From: an uncultured Porphyromonas sp.
Lineage (GTDB): Bacteria > Bacteroidota > Bacteroidia > Bacteroidales > Porphyromonadaceae
Direction of reading: 5' to 3'
Length of the DNA: 64,000 nucleotides
Assembly: GCF_902489635.1 (NCBI RefSeq)
Contig: NZ_CABUAN010000004.1
Location: 27,914-91,913, forward strand
The notes beneath the pieces are model-generated. The model did no database searches, was not told the DNA's origin, and was given only the letters and a program-made list of their open reading frames with translations. Below are positions 8,628 to 16,806 of the stretch, piece by piece (within the stretch, counting starts at the first letter, position 1; each line of letters begins with the position of its first letter). Made by a program: the position numbers and the translations under genes.

Positions 8628-10802
8628 CTAATCCTCCTCATCCTCTTGAGAGCGCGAGCGACGGGAGGAGCGCTTAGTCGGCGTGATCTGCTTGGCTCGC
8701 CCGAAGTGTACGCTCAGCGTCATGTAGAGCGTACGTCCCGGTGTTGATGTGCCGTAGTGCAGACCGTGTGGTGTGGTCTCGTAGTAGTTGAGCAGGTTAT
8801 CGACACCGACATTCAGGTCGATAGACCAGTTCTCATTGGGTATGATCGTCTGCTGCGTGTTGAGACGCCATAGGTGATAGGGCTTGCCGTTGCCGTCATC
8901 CTGATAGTAACGGGTGCTCTGCATACGTCCGTATAGTCCTACTGCTAGCTTGTAGCGCTGGTGGAGGAAGGCTTCGCTCCACGACAGCCCCACGGTGGCA
9001 CGGTGGTGTGCCATACCATCGATCGTGACTTGGCGCATCTCTTGCTTCTCGTCATCGTAGAGGAGTGCCTCTGTGTCGAGGTAACTGTAGCTGGTGGTCA
9101 GCGTCCACTGCTTGTAGATGCGCCACTTGGCTGTGACATCAGCACCATAAGTCTTGGCGCTGTCCATGTTCTTGTACTGACGCACGCGAGCTGGCCTGTA
9201 GGTGGCTATGAGATCACCTGGAGCCTCTCGACTTGGGATCGTCACAAGGGTGATCATATGGTTGAGGAAGTTGCCATAGCCCGTGACGCTTACGTTGACC
9301 ATTGGACTGTGATACTCGACGCTACCTGAGACATAGCGACTAGTCTGCGCCTTGAGGTTTGGATTGCCTAGATGGAGTATGACCATCGCCATCTGACGAA
9401 CGTATCGATAGTGGAGCTCCTTGATCGTAGGAGTCTTAAAGCCTTCGGAGTAGGTAGCACGCAGGTTGACGGGGCCTAGCTTGTAGAGGAGGGACACCTT
9501 GGGAGTAAACTTTGCGCCAAAAGCTGGGTGATAGGTTAGCCTCGCTCCCGCAGTTAAGTTAAAGTTGTTCGTAGGTGTCCACTCGTCCTGTAGGTAGAGT
9601 CCCGCCTGAAAGTCATTGACCCGATCCTCGTCCAGACGGTGTGGTGCTATGAGCCAGTTGTGGTGTAGGTCTAAGCCAGCGCTAAGTCGCTGATCGAAGG
9701 GCAGTGCGAAGACCCCCTTGAGCTCTGTCGTGATGCGTTGCTGATTGCTCTGCAGACCTACATCTCCAGGGAAGTAGGGGAAGTTCAGCTCCTTGCCATC
9801 TGGCAGGTACTCCTTAGCCCAGGTCTCACCTGTGTAGACGTAGTAATAGGCGTGCCTGTAGTACTGCATCTGAGCCGTCAGGACAGCTCCCCGTGGAGTC
9901 TGCCAACGCATACCTGCACCTGCGGAAGTATTGTGATAGCGGAAGTCGTAGGTCTTGTAGTCGGGCACACCCGTCGGGCGGTGGATATCCTTGCGATAGT
10001 AGTTACCCTCGACATAGGCCGAGAGCGGCTTGCCCTGTCGCCAGTAGAGATGCTGTCCTATCTGCCAGTCTAGGTAGGGATTGGAGGTGTTGTTGACCGA
10101 GTTGGTTACAGGCTTTTCGTATCGGTTGGGGTTTTCGTAGGTTGTGTTTTGCCAACCGTCTGAGTGCTTTAGATTAAAGTCTGTCAGCGTCGTCCAGTCG
10201 CCCACCCTATACTGAAAAGCGTTGGACTGATTGATCACTCCATAGGAGGCGACACGCGTGCTATTGTCTATGGATAGATTGTCACGGCTCTTCTTGGTGA
10301 TGATGTTGATGACACCCGCTATGGCGTCGCTACCGTAGAGCGCGGAGGAGGCTCCTTTCACCACCTCAATACGCTCGATGCGTGTCGGGTCAACCATATC
10401 TAGATTCGTCTGCCCCCCGAGGTCGCTCATCAACCTCTTACCATCGACGAGGATGAGGATATAACGATCTCCCAGCCCGCCTATCTGCATAGCGGTACCC
10501 ATGTCGCTGTGGCTGAAGTCTATCGACGGGATCAGCCCCGAGAGTATCTCCGTGAGCGTCGCTGATCCGTAGCTCTCTAGCGTCTTCGCATTGATGATCT
10601 CGGTCTGTACGGGCGCATTCTTGAGGAGGTAGTTCGTACCGGTACCCGTCACGACCACCTCATCTAGATTAAGGACTGAGAGCGAGTCTACCGCTGCCCA
10701 TGCGAGCGAGTCCGTCGGCGTTGATGCGCTGGTCTGCGCCATCAGCGTAGCTGGGAGTAGCAGAGCTAAGAGCTGTACAACGATTGCCAGATATCTATTC
10801 AT
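8628..10802 (-). CDS. TonB-dependent outer-membrane receptor
   Basis: About 724 residues from the ATG at 10802, where a signal peptide (MNRYLAIVVQ...TLMAQ) begins. The longer frame to 10970 runs through the promoter and is rejected. After the signal comes a TonB box-like LDEVVVTG, a plug domain (about 50-160; LVDGKRLMSD, IERIEVVKGASSALYGSDAIAGVINIITKK) and a 22-strand barrel ending in an aromatic-rich strand. A basic, Ser/Glu/Asp-rich tail (KRSSRRSRSQEDEED) follows and is unusual. Receptors of this type import heme, cobalamin or metal chelates using ExbBD-TonB energy. Its partner is the CbiK-like lipoprotein downstream, as in P. gingivalis ihtAB, so heme or another tetrapyrrole is the likely ligand. 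The promoter at 10884-10914 fits this start. Confidence 0.9.
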   Translation of the reverse strand: MNRYLAIVVQLLALLLPATLMAQTSASTPTDSLAWAAVDSLSVLNLDEVVVTGTGTNYLLKNAPVQTEIINAKTLESYGSATLTEILSGLIPSIDFSHSDMGTAMQIGGLGDRYILILVDGKRLMSDLGGQTNLDMVDPTRIERIEVVKGASSALYGSDAIAGVINIITKKSRDNLSIDNSTRVASYGVINQSNAFQYRVGDWTTLTDFNLKHSDGWQNTTYENPNRYEKPVTNSVNNTSNPYLDWQIGQHLYWRQGKPLSAYVEGNYYRKDIHRPTGVPDYKTYDFRYHNTSAGAGMRWQTPRGAVLTAQMQYYRHAYYYVYTGETWAKEYLPDGKELNFPYFPGDVGLQSNQQRITTELKGVFALPFDQRLSAGLDLHHNWLIAPHRLDEDRVNDFQAGLYLQDEWTPTNNFNLTAGARLTYHPAFGAKFTPKVSLLYKLGPVNLRATYSEGFKTPTIKELHYRYVRQMAMVILHLGNPNLKAQTSRYVSGSVEYHSPMVNVSVTGYGNFLNHMITLVTIPSREAPGDLIATYRPARVRQYKNMDSAKTYGADVTAKWRIYKQWTLTTSYSYLDTEALLYDDEKQEMRQVTIDGMAHHRATVGLSWSEAFLHQRYKLAVGLYGRMQSTRYYQDDGNGKPYHLWRLNTQQTIIPNENWSIDLNVGVDNLLNYYETTPHGLHYGTSTPGRTLYMTLSVHFGRAKQITPTKRSSRRSRSQEDEED

Positions 10803-10883
10803 AATACTGTAAGATAAACTAACAGAAGAAGGCAACCTAACCTCAACCCCAACAGATTCGGTTAGAGTAGCTTTTATACACCG

Positions 10884-10914
10884 CAAAGGTAGTAAAAAAA
10901 GCATTGTCGAGCAA
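10884..10914 (-). promoter_or_regulatory. Promoter of the TonB receptor/CbiK lipoprotein operon
   Basis: On the minus strand TTG (complement of 10912-10914), a 20-bp spacer and TACCTTTG (10891-10884) match the Bacteroidetes consensus exactly. The leader would be about 75 nt. No cobalamin-riboswitch motif is present here, unlike the operon at 23 kb. Confidence 0.75.
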
Positions 10915-10948
10915 CGGATTGCACTCGCTAGATTTGAAAAAATCTCAC

Positions 10949-11098
10949 GAGTAACGATGTGTAAGGACACACAGTTGGTATCTAGCGAAAGGGCGTCCGT
11001 TGTAGAGCGGTAACATGAGTCTTGATCCTGTAATATCTGACGGGTACGAACATCCTCCCGCTAGATACGATCATAGTCCACTACAAAAATCGTTACTC
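10949..11098. repeat. Nested inverted repeat upstream of the TonB receptor promoter
   Basis: Outer arms GAGTAACGAT (10949-10958) and ATCGTTACTC (11089-11098) are perfect complements, as are inner arms GTATCTAGCG (10978-10987) and CGCTAGATAC (11059-11068). The spacers between outer and inner arms are 19 and 20 bp and are not complementary. The symmetric layout suggests a paired-site regulatory region or a decayed mobile element. The rest of 10803-11624 holds the promoter, the 98-bp inverted-repeat element and array B; the 81-codon ORF at 11015-11260 is judged chance. Confidence 0.6.
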
Positions 11099-11126
11099 AT
11101 CTCATCTGTTCGTGCGTCCCCACGTG

Positions 11127-11224
11127 GGGCTGACGCATTATGTACAATGAGCTCGTTTACCTATCTATTCCTCGTCTATCGTTGTGTGTGGCTCTTGAAA
11201 AATTCGATTATGATGCGTCATCCC
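11127..11224. repeat. 98-bp terminal-inverted-repeat element, copy 1 (MITE-like)
   Basis: Left end GGGCTGACGCATTAT (11127-11141) and right end ATGATGCGTCATCCC (11210-11224) are near-complementary. Two further copies are at 54014-54111 and 54437-54530. No coding capacity. The left end is embedded in a 12-bp palindrome CCCCACGTGGGG (11118-11129). Confidence 0.75.
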
Positions 11225-11311
11225 TGGCTGGGGAAATTCGACGCCAGCTCGCTACAATAATTTAGAACTGACTACATATCGAAACGGCGCCGTGTCGGGG
11301 AAAAGTGATTT

Positions 11312-11480
11312 CCACGTGGATATTTCGAAATATCCAGGTGGAGAATAAAAAATTCTTCGGAGGAATCAAATGAAACTTCGGAAGAATGAAATGAAACTTC
11401 GGAGGAAATGAATGACGCCCACGTGGAAAATAAAAAATATCCACGTGGAGATTTGAGATTTCCCACGTGGATATTCGAAA
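11312..11480 (+). repeat. CACGTGG/CTTCGGAGG array, copy B
   Basis: CCACGTGG at 11312-11319 and 11463-11470 with two more in between, plus a CCAGGTGG variant at 11334. Three CTTCGGAGG-like units lie near 11355-11405. GGAGG (11359-11363), six bases and ATG (11370) open a 13-codon ORF ending at 11411. About 40 bp beyond the array (to about 11525) also match the sequence following array E. Confidence 0.8.
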
Positions 11481-11624
11481 AAGGAGGGAATCGGACGAAT
11501 TTCCCCGTAAAGATATGTAAATAGAGACTAGAGGGCTAGTGGCACTAATGCTCCTAGTAGGCCTAGTGCTTCTAGAGCCTGCAGAAGGGTTACTCGTGAG
11601 AGTTGCGGTACCGCAAGTAGTGAC

Positions 11625-12335
11625 TTAGTGAGAGCTACCTCGGCGAGGACGTATGATGATGAGCGAGAAGTAAGGGATGGGCTGACGAGCGAGGAGCGTC
11701 TCTCGATCACTGGTGAGCAGCTCTAGAGCTGGATTGCCGAGATGCTCGGCGTAGATGAAGTCGTTGTGGTCCTCGGCGATCACCTTACGAACGAAGTCGG
11801 CACAGCGCGAGAGCTTCATCACCACCACCGTATGTCCCTGCGCCAGCGCTTCGCGAAGCTGAGACTCACTGTCGACTTTGCTCAGCACAAGGAGCGACTC
11901 ATCTTGGCGCACCAACCCCTGACCAAAGGTTGCCGCTGCGGCTATATAATAAGGTATCCCTGGCACAACCTCCATCTCGGCACCATCCTGACGTAAGAGG
12001 TCTGCGAGATACTGCACCGTGGCATAGGTGCCGGCATCGCCGATGGTGACGACGCTGCAGGCGAGTCCCCTACCCTGCTGATCTAGCAGTCGGATGGCCA
12101 GCTGCTCGTAGTAGCGGATCGCCTCTGTGCGGTCACTGCTCATCGGGATCTCGAGGATCTGGCAGCGCTGAGCGAGGGCGGTGCCTTCGGGTAGCGCAGC
12201 GACTATTCGATGAGCAGCCTCACCGAGGCAATAGATTTCATCTGCCGTCTGGAGCTTGCCATAGGCCCGCATGGAGATATCCTCAGGCGTAGCAGCACCG
12301 AGAGAGACAATCGCTATCGGGTGTAGCACTTTCAT
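11625..12335 (-). CDS. cobI: Precorrin-2/cobalt-factor-II C20-methyltransferase
   Basis: 236 residues, typical for CobI/CbiL. It uses S-adenosylmethionine to methylate C20 of cobalt-factor II, giving cobalt-factor III. The tetrapyrrole methylase fold is evident: an IVSLGAATPEDISMRA start, where most family members read GxGPGDPE, then IGDAGTYATVQYL near residue 98 and the VVPGIPYYIAAAA loop. The start overlaps the stop of the upstream cbiG-cobM gene by 4 bp (ATGA), indicating translational coupling. It is the last gene of the riboswitch-led operon. No clear terminator follows; the nearest structured DNA is array B. Confidence 0.9.
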   Translation of the reverse strand: MKVLHPIAIVSLGAATPEDISMRAYGKLQTADEIYCLGEAAHRIVAALPEGTALAQRCQILEIPMSSDRTEAIRYYEQLAIRLLDQQGRGLACSVVTIGDAGTYATVQYLADLLRQDGAEMEVVPGIPYYIAAAATFGQGLVRQDESLLVLSKVDSESQLREALAQGHTVVVMKLSRCADFVRKVIAEDHNDFIYAEHLGNPALELLTSDRETLLARQPIPYFSLIIIRPRRGSSH

Positions 12336-14167
12336 CGGCGGAAGAGATGCTTGAAGTTGTCATTGTAGAGCTTAGAGAGTCCCGCACGGTTGTCGATGGC
12401 ATCCCCGACGACCATCAGCGTGGTAAGCGTGAGGTGATGCTCACGAACTATCTGTGCCAGCTCGGAGAGTTGACCGCGGTAGATGCGCTGCTCAGGCCAA
12501 GTGAGCTTGTAGCAGACCGCCACGGGTGTCGTGGGCGGATAGTGAACGAGTAGCTCCCGCTGCACCTCCTCGGCAAGGGTGGCACTGAGGTAGATGCACA
12601 TCGTGCTCTGCGAGGCAGCTAGCTTGTGCAGTTGCTCTCGCTCGGGCATTGGCGTGCGACCGCCACCGCGAGTTAAGATGATGGTCTGCACACGCTCGGG
12701 GATGGTAAACTGAGACCTGAGCTCTGCAGCGGCTGCTAGGAAGGAGGAGATGCCAGGCGTGATGTGGTAACTCATACCCGCCTCATCAAAGAGTGCCATC
12801 TGCTCCTGTATGGCACCAAAGATGGCGGGGTCTCCCGTGTGTAACCGCACGATAAGCGCGTGCTTGTCGTAAAACTCCTTCATCAGGGCAAACTGCTCCT
12901 CGAGATTCATATCGGCGGAGCTTTTCACAGTGGCACCCACCTTGGCATAGTAGGTTAACTCAATGGGAACCAAGCTACCAGCATAGAGGATCAGGTCGGC
13001 TCGCTCGAGGAAATGCTTACCACGCACGGAGATTAACTCAGGATCGCCAGGCCCCGCCCCAACGATCTCTATATGTCCGTGGGGCAACCCTTCGGGAGCT
13101 ACGGCAAGGCTATAGGTAAAGTCGCTCTGCGACGTGAGACAGCCTTTTTGCTTTTCTATAATCAGTAGTCCGCCCTGACTGGCTGCGAGTGCGGAGGCTT
13201 CGCTGACGCTCGTCGAACCCGTTGCTGTGGCGACACGCTCTGAGGGGTTGGGTACCTCGATAGCGGCTAGCTCGTCACTACTGTAGAAGTGGCAAGGCTT
13301 ACCTAAGTGCTGAGAGAGTTCGTCGAGGATCGGTTCGCCACGCTTGAGTTCGATGCTATTGATCGTGGCGATGGCACTAGGGGCGTACCCTTTGGCACGA
13401 ATGTCGGAGAGAATGTGCTCCACGACGCCCTCGGGATTTGCTTGATGGCGACACCCCACACCGAGGTGCAGGAGTGGCGGACGGAAGTAGAGACAAGGGA
13501 TGGTCAAGCCCTCCAGCAGGCGATAACTCACCGCTATGAGGAGGTCGTAGCGGCTCTGGTCGACATCCTCGTAGCGGTAGTAGAGATCTACATGCTCTGG
13601 GTGTGTGCGCTCTAGATAGGCGGTACCCTCGGTGCGCATTTCAAGTAGCAGAGCGACAGGGCGCTTATTGACAAAGGTGGTGATGGCGGCGTTCATACTA
13701 CAGCCTGCGGTCTCGCGACTCCACCCGATCTCTGCACCCAAGGTGTCTAGAGCCCACAGCCCCTGCCGGTCGCTCTGAGTGGTGATGACCGGCTCGGCAC
13801 CTAGTATGTGTGCGATGCGCTCGGTCCACTCGTTGGCGCCGCCTATGTGTCCCGAAGCGACGGAGATGACGTACCGCCCCGTGGTGTCTACGCAGAGGAC
13901 CGCTGGGTCGTGATGCTTGTCTCTGAGCAGTGGGGCAATGGTGCGAACGCAGATTCCCATAGCGGAGACAAAGAGTAAGACATCGCTCTCGGCAAAGAGG
14001 CACTTAGCCCCCTCGGCAAGGCTGGGCAGCAGGGTGAATGCTTCGCTTGCCTTCTCCTGGTGTGTCGTATAGAGCTTAACGTCTGTCAGTTCGCTCGCTA
14101 TCTGTAGTGCGATCTTTTGACCATCAGGAGAGATGGCGAGGATCGCTATGCGTGGTTTTGAGTTCAT
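12332..14167 (-). CDS. cobM: CbiG-CobM(CbiF) fusion: cobalt-precorrin-5A hydrolase / precorrin-4 C11-methyltransferase
   Basis: 611 residues with two enzymes in one chain. Residues 1 to about 365 are CbiG, which opens the ring-A lactone of cobalt-precorrin-5A and releases acetaldehyde: LLFVSAMGICVRTIAPLL, VASGHIGGANEWT and a C-terminal lobe with HLGVGCRHQANPEGV and ATGSTSVSEASALAA. Residues from about 370 are the CbiF/CobM methylase: IEIVGAGPGDPELISVRG, LYAGSLVP, RLHTGDPAIFGAI and TPGISSFLAAAA. The domains act on consecutive intermediates, CbiF making the CbiG substrate. The gene overlaps cobI by 4 bp and begins 5 bp after the stop of the CbiE-CbiT gene. Domain assignments are firm. Confidence 0.92.
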   Translation of the reverse strand: MNSKPRIAILAISPDGQKIALQIASELTDVKLYTTHQEKASEAFTLLPSLAEGAKCLFAESDVLLFVSAMGICVRTIAPLLRDKHHDPAVLCVDTTGRYVISVASGHIGGANEWTERIAHILGAEPVITTQSDRQGLWALDTLGAEIGWSRETAGCSMNAAITTFVNKRPVALLLEMRTEGTAYLERTHPEHVDLYYRYEDVDQSRYDLLIAVSYRLLEGLTIPCLYFRPPLLHLGVGCRHQANPEGVVEHILSDIRAKGYAPSAIATINSIELKRGEPILDELSQHLGKPCHFYSSDELAAIEVPNPSERVATATGSTSVSEASALAASQGGLLIIEKQKGCLTSQSDFTYSLAVAPEGLPHGHIEIVGAGPGDPELISVRGKHFLERADLILYAGSLVPIELTYYAKVGATVKSSADMNLEEQFALMKEFYDKHALIVRLHTGDPAIFGAIQEQMALFDEAGMSYHITPGISSFLAAAAELRSQFTIPERVQTIILTRGGGRTPMPEREQLHKLAASQSTMCIYLSATLAEEVQRELLVHYPPTTPVAVCYKLTWPEQRIYRGQLSELAQIVREHHLTLTTLMVVGDAIDNRAGLSKLYNDNFKHLFRR

Positions 14168-14172
14168 ACGAA

Positions 14173-15366
14173 TTAGTGTGTGCTTTTGGTCGCTTGTAAG
14201 ACAGCTATCGGGTTGTAGTCATCGATCTGCATACGGGTCGTGGAGGTTATGGAGCCACCGACAGCAGCAATGGCTCGTCTGAAGGCCTCCTGGCTCTCGC
14301 TCGAGACGGAGTTAAAGACGATCCGCCCGCCTACGGCGAGACGACGCCACGCCTCCTCAACGATCTTCTGCAGGTGCCCGCCATGCCCTCCGATGAAGAC
14401 GGCATCAGGCTGAGGAAGTGAATCAAGGTTGGCTCGAAGGAAGTCGCCCCCGCAGAAGGTGATGCCCGGGGTGTGATGACGACGCGCATTGGCGTCGAGG
14501 AGCTCGGCACCCTCGGGACGTATCTCGAAGGCAACGACCTGCAGGCTCGGCTGCTGTAGGCGAGCTTCGATAGATACGGAGCCGGTGCAGGAGCCGATGT
14601 CCCACAGGACGTGCGCCTGGTGCAGGTCTAGCTGCGAGAGCGTCTCGAGACGTATCGCCCGCTTGGTGATCATCCGCTCACGCCCATTGAGCGGAATAAA
14701 GTCCGCATCGGGGATACCAAAAGGTCGAGGCAAGGGCTTCGTCTGAATGAGGATTAAGTTGTTGGGATAGGCGAAAGTGCGCTCAGACATTTCCGCAATA
14801 GAGAGACGGGAGAGCTGCTGTCGCTCCTTATTGCCTAGATGCTCCCCGACGATGGCTCGGTAGTTGTCGTAGCCGTAGTCGAGCATGCGCTGGGCGATGC
14901 GCTGAGGGGTGTGCTCCTTGCGGTCGGTTAGGATGCCGATCATGCGCTCGCCAGAGATCAGCGCTGCGTCAAAGGCTTGCCACGGTCTCCCCGTGAGTGA
15001 CACGACGTGCATGTCCTGGTAAGGCAGGAGTGCTGCATGAGCGAGAAGCTGCAGGGAGTGGAAGTAAGGGTGCAGCTCGATCTCAACCTCGGGAAGAAGC
15101 TGCATGATGCGCTGCCCGATGCCGTTGAAGATGGGGTCGCACGAAGCGAAGACGACGACCGTGTCGTACGCCTTGTACTGCTCGATCACATCGTCTATCG
15201 GTGGGGTTATATCGATCCAGTGATACTCCGTCGGCAAGATCTCTCGGACGATCTCGTGATGCCGTGCCCCTCCTGAGAAGACGCGCTCGCCAGCGAGTCG
15301 CTCCAGCAGCTCTGGGCTCCACCGCTGCTCTCGGTCGTCGCTAAGTCCTATGAGGATGATTTTCAT
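14173..15366 (-). CDS. cobL: CbiE-CbiT (CobL-like) precorrin-6B C5,15-methyltransferase/decarboxylase
   Basis: 397 residues. The N-terminal half (about 1-205) is the CbiE methylase, with FSGGARHHE, VVFASCDPIFNGIG and a VSLTGRPW stretch. The C-terminal half is CbiT, a Rossmann methyltransferase with DIGSCTGSVSIEA (SAM loop), VAFEIRPEGAELL and PDAVFIGGHGGHL. Together they methylate C5 and C15 and decarboxylate the C12 acetate of (cobalt-)precorrin-6B. The chain corresponds to Pseudomonas CobL. The start overlaps the end of the cobJ-cbiC gene by 4 bp. The CbiE motif reads FASCDPIFNG where many members have SGDPxxYG, a conservative departure. Confidence 0.92.
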   Translation of the reverse strand: MKIILIGLSDDREQRWSPELLERLAGERVFSGGARHHEIVREILPTEYHWIDITPPIDDVIEQYKAYDTVVVFASCDPIFNGIGQRIMQLLPEVEIELHPYFHSLQLLAHAALLPYQDMHVVSLTGRPWQAFDAALISGERMIGILTDRKEHTPQRIAQRMLDYGYDNYRAIVGEHLGNKERQQLSRLSIAEMSERTFAYPNNLILIQTKPLPRPFGIPDADFIPLNGRERMITKRAIRLETLSQLDLHQAHVLWDIGSCTGSVSIEARLQQPSLQVVAFEIRPEGAELLDANARRHHTPGITFCGGDFLRANLDSLPQPDAVFIGGHGGHLQKIVEEAWRRLAVGGRIVFNSVSSESQEAFRRAIAAVGGSITSTTRMQIDDYNPIAVLQATKSTH

Positions 15367-16766
15367 AAGTCACGACCAGGCTTGAGCGTCTCGGCATCGC
15401 CATAGCTGAGGGTCGCGTTGACCAGCGTTGCCGCTAGATTGCTGCCCCCTTTGCGTCCCTCAATGATGAGCTTAGGGATGTCGTGAAAGGGCTTGACCAT
15501 GTGCTTTGACTCACACACGTGGACGAAGCCGACGGGTGCTGCGACAATTCCAGCGGGGTGAGCCTTGCCCTGGCGAATGAGGTGCGCCAGCTCCATGAGA
15601 GCCGTCGGAGCGTTGCCAAAAGCGTAGAGCGCATCGGGATGCTCCTCGACGGCGAGCCTTATGCCAGCCTGTGTACGGGTGATGTCCAGTCGCTCTGCCA
15701 TCTCAGCCACACGTGGGTCGTGCAGGTAGCAGAGCACCTCGATACCGTAGCGTGCCAAGGCACCTTTGCGGATGCCCGAAGCAACCATCGTCACGTCGGT
15801 TACGATGGTGCGTATCTTACCATCTACATAGCCTTGGTAAATGCGAGAGACCGCATTGGGGTCGCTGTAAAGTAGCTCCTCCATCTCAAAGTCGGCCGTC
15901 GTATGGACCGCGTGTAGCATCGCCCAGAGATGGTCGAGCGGATAGCTCTCGGGATGCTTGAGTAGCGAGAGGATCGTGCGAAAGCTTTCGCTCATGATGC
16001 GCTGTCCGACCTTCTCTTCGTCACTCCCTTTGTCACGATAGTAACCTCGTGGCGTGACGATTTTGCCCTTTGAGAGGAAGCTCTGACTATTGCCGATGAT
16101 GAGGACGGTAAACATATCAACATCTTGCGTATTCAGCTCTCGTAGGGTCGTTGTCCAGACACGTTGGTCGGGACGCCCCGCTTGTTGCACCAGTCCTACG
16201 GGCGTGTCGGGTGAGCGATGCTTGAGGAATAGCTCTCGCACACGCTCCAGCTGCCAGTACCGCTTGATGCTCTTGGGATTGTAGATTGCTGTGACGAAGT
16301 CCGCCTCTGCGGCTGCGATAGCGCGTCGCTCGATGATTGCCCACGGAGTCATCAGATCACTCAGCGAGATGATACAAAGGTCATGGCCAATGGGTGCTCC
16401 GAGGAGGGCGGCCGCCTTCTGAAAAGCGGAGATCCCAGGTAGCACCTCTAGTTCCACATCACTACCCCGCTCATCGCACATCTCATAGAGGAGCGGCGCC
16501 ATCCCGTAGATGCCCGCATCGCCAGAGCTAATGACACAAACCGTTTGTCCAGCCTCGGCTCGCTCGATAGCTAGCTTGGCTCGCTCACGCTCTTGGCGCA
16601 TACCTGTGTCGATGCACTCGGCGCCCTCGTGTAGGTACTCTTGGATAAACTGAAAGTAGTAAGCATACCCCACCACCACATCAGCCTCTCTGAGGGCTTG
16701 ATGCACAGCGGGCGTTATATCTTCAGGACTGCCGGGACCGATGCCGGCGATATAGATCTTTTTCAT
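15363..16766 (-). CDS. cobJ: CobJ(CbiH)-CbiC(CobH) fusion: precorrin-3B C17-methyltransferase / precorrin-8X methylmutase
   Basis: 467 residues. Residues 1 to about 245 are the CbiH/CobJ methylase, which methylates C17 and contracts the ring: IYIAGIGPGSPEDITPA, VVGYAYYFQFI, CVISSGDAGIYGMAPLLYE, LPGISAFQKAAALLGAPIGHD and AIYNPKS. Residues from about 255 are CbiC/CobH, which migrates the C11 methyl to C12 to give cobyrinic acid: IMSESFRTIL, HTTADFEM, ITDVTMVASGI-type residues, YAFGNAPTAL and AAPVGFVHVCESK. The two activities are not consecutive, so the fusion probably aids stoichiometry rather than channelling. It is the first ring-building gene after the transport genes, 40 bp downstream of the PepSY gene. 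Confidence 0.92.
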   Translation of the reverse strand: MKKIYIAGIGPGSPEDITPAVHQALREADVVVGYAYYFQFIQEYLHEGAECIDTGMRQERERAKLAIERAEAGQTVCVISSGDAGIYGMAPLLYEMCDERGSDVELEVLPGISAFQKAAALLGAPIGHDLCIISLSDLMTPWAIIERRAIAAAEADFVTAIYNPKSIKRYWQLERVRELFLKHRSPDTPVGLVQQAGRPDQRVWTTTLRELNTQDVDMFTVLIIGNSQSFLSKGKIVTPRGYYRDKGSDEEKVGQRIMSESFRTILSLLKHPESYPLDHLWAMLHAVHTTADFEMEELLYSDPNAVSRIYQGYVDGKIRTIVTDVTMVASGIRKGALARYGIEVLCYLHDPRVAEMAERLDITRTQAGIRLAVEEHPDALYAFGNAPTALMELAHLIRQGKAHPAGIVAAPVGFVHVCESKHMVKPFHDIPKLIIEGRKGGSNLAATLVNATLSYGDAETLKPGRDL

Positions 16767-16806
16767 AGTCTCTCTTTGCTATTGTTGGACGGGCTTGACA
16801 CACCTC

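Noticed and set aside
10803..10970. N-terminal extension of the TonB receptor frame
   Set aside because: It crosses an exact consensus promoter and precedes a good signal peptide starting at 10802.
11015..11260. 81-codon plus-strand ORF
   Set aside because: It lies across the nested inverted repeat and the 98-bp element; the other copies of that element do not keep this frame.
11262..11466. Two minus-strand ORFs of 60-64 codons rich in FPPKFHF and FST
   Set aside because: They are read-through of repeat array B; frame arises from the repeat units and the other arrays do not encode matching products of this length.
11528..11710. 60-codon minus-strand ORF downstream of cobI
   Set aside because: It mostly overlaps the cobI 3' end in another frame and has low-complexity Leu/Ser content without a recognisable domain.
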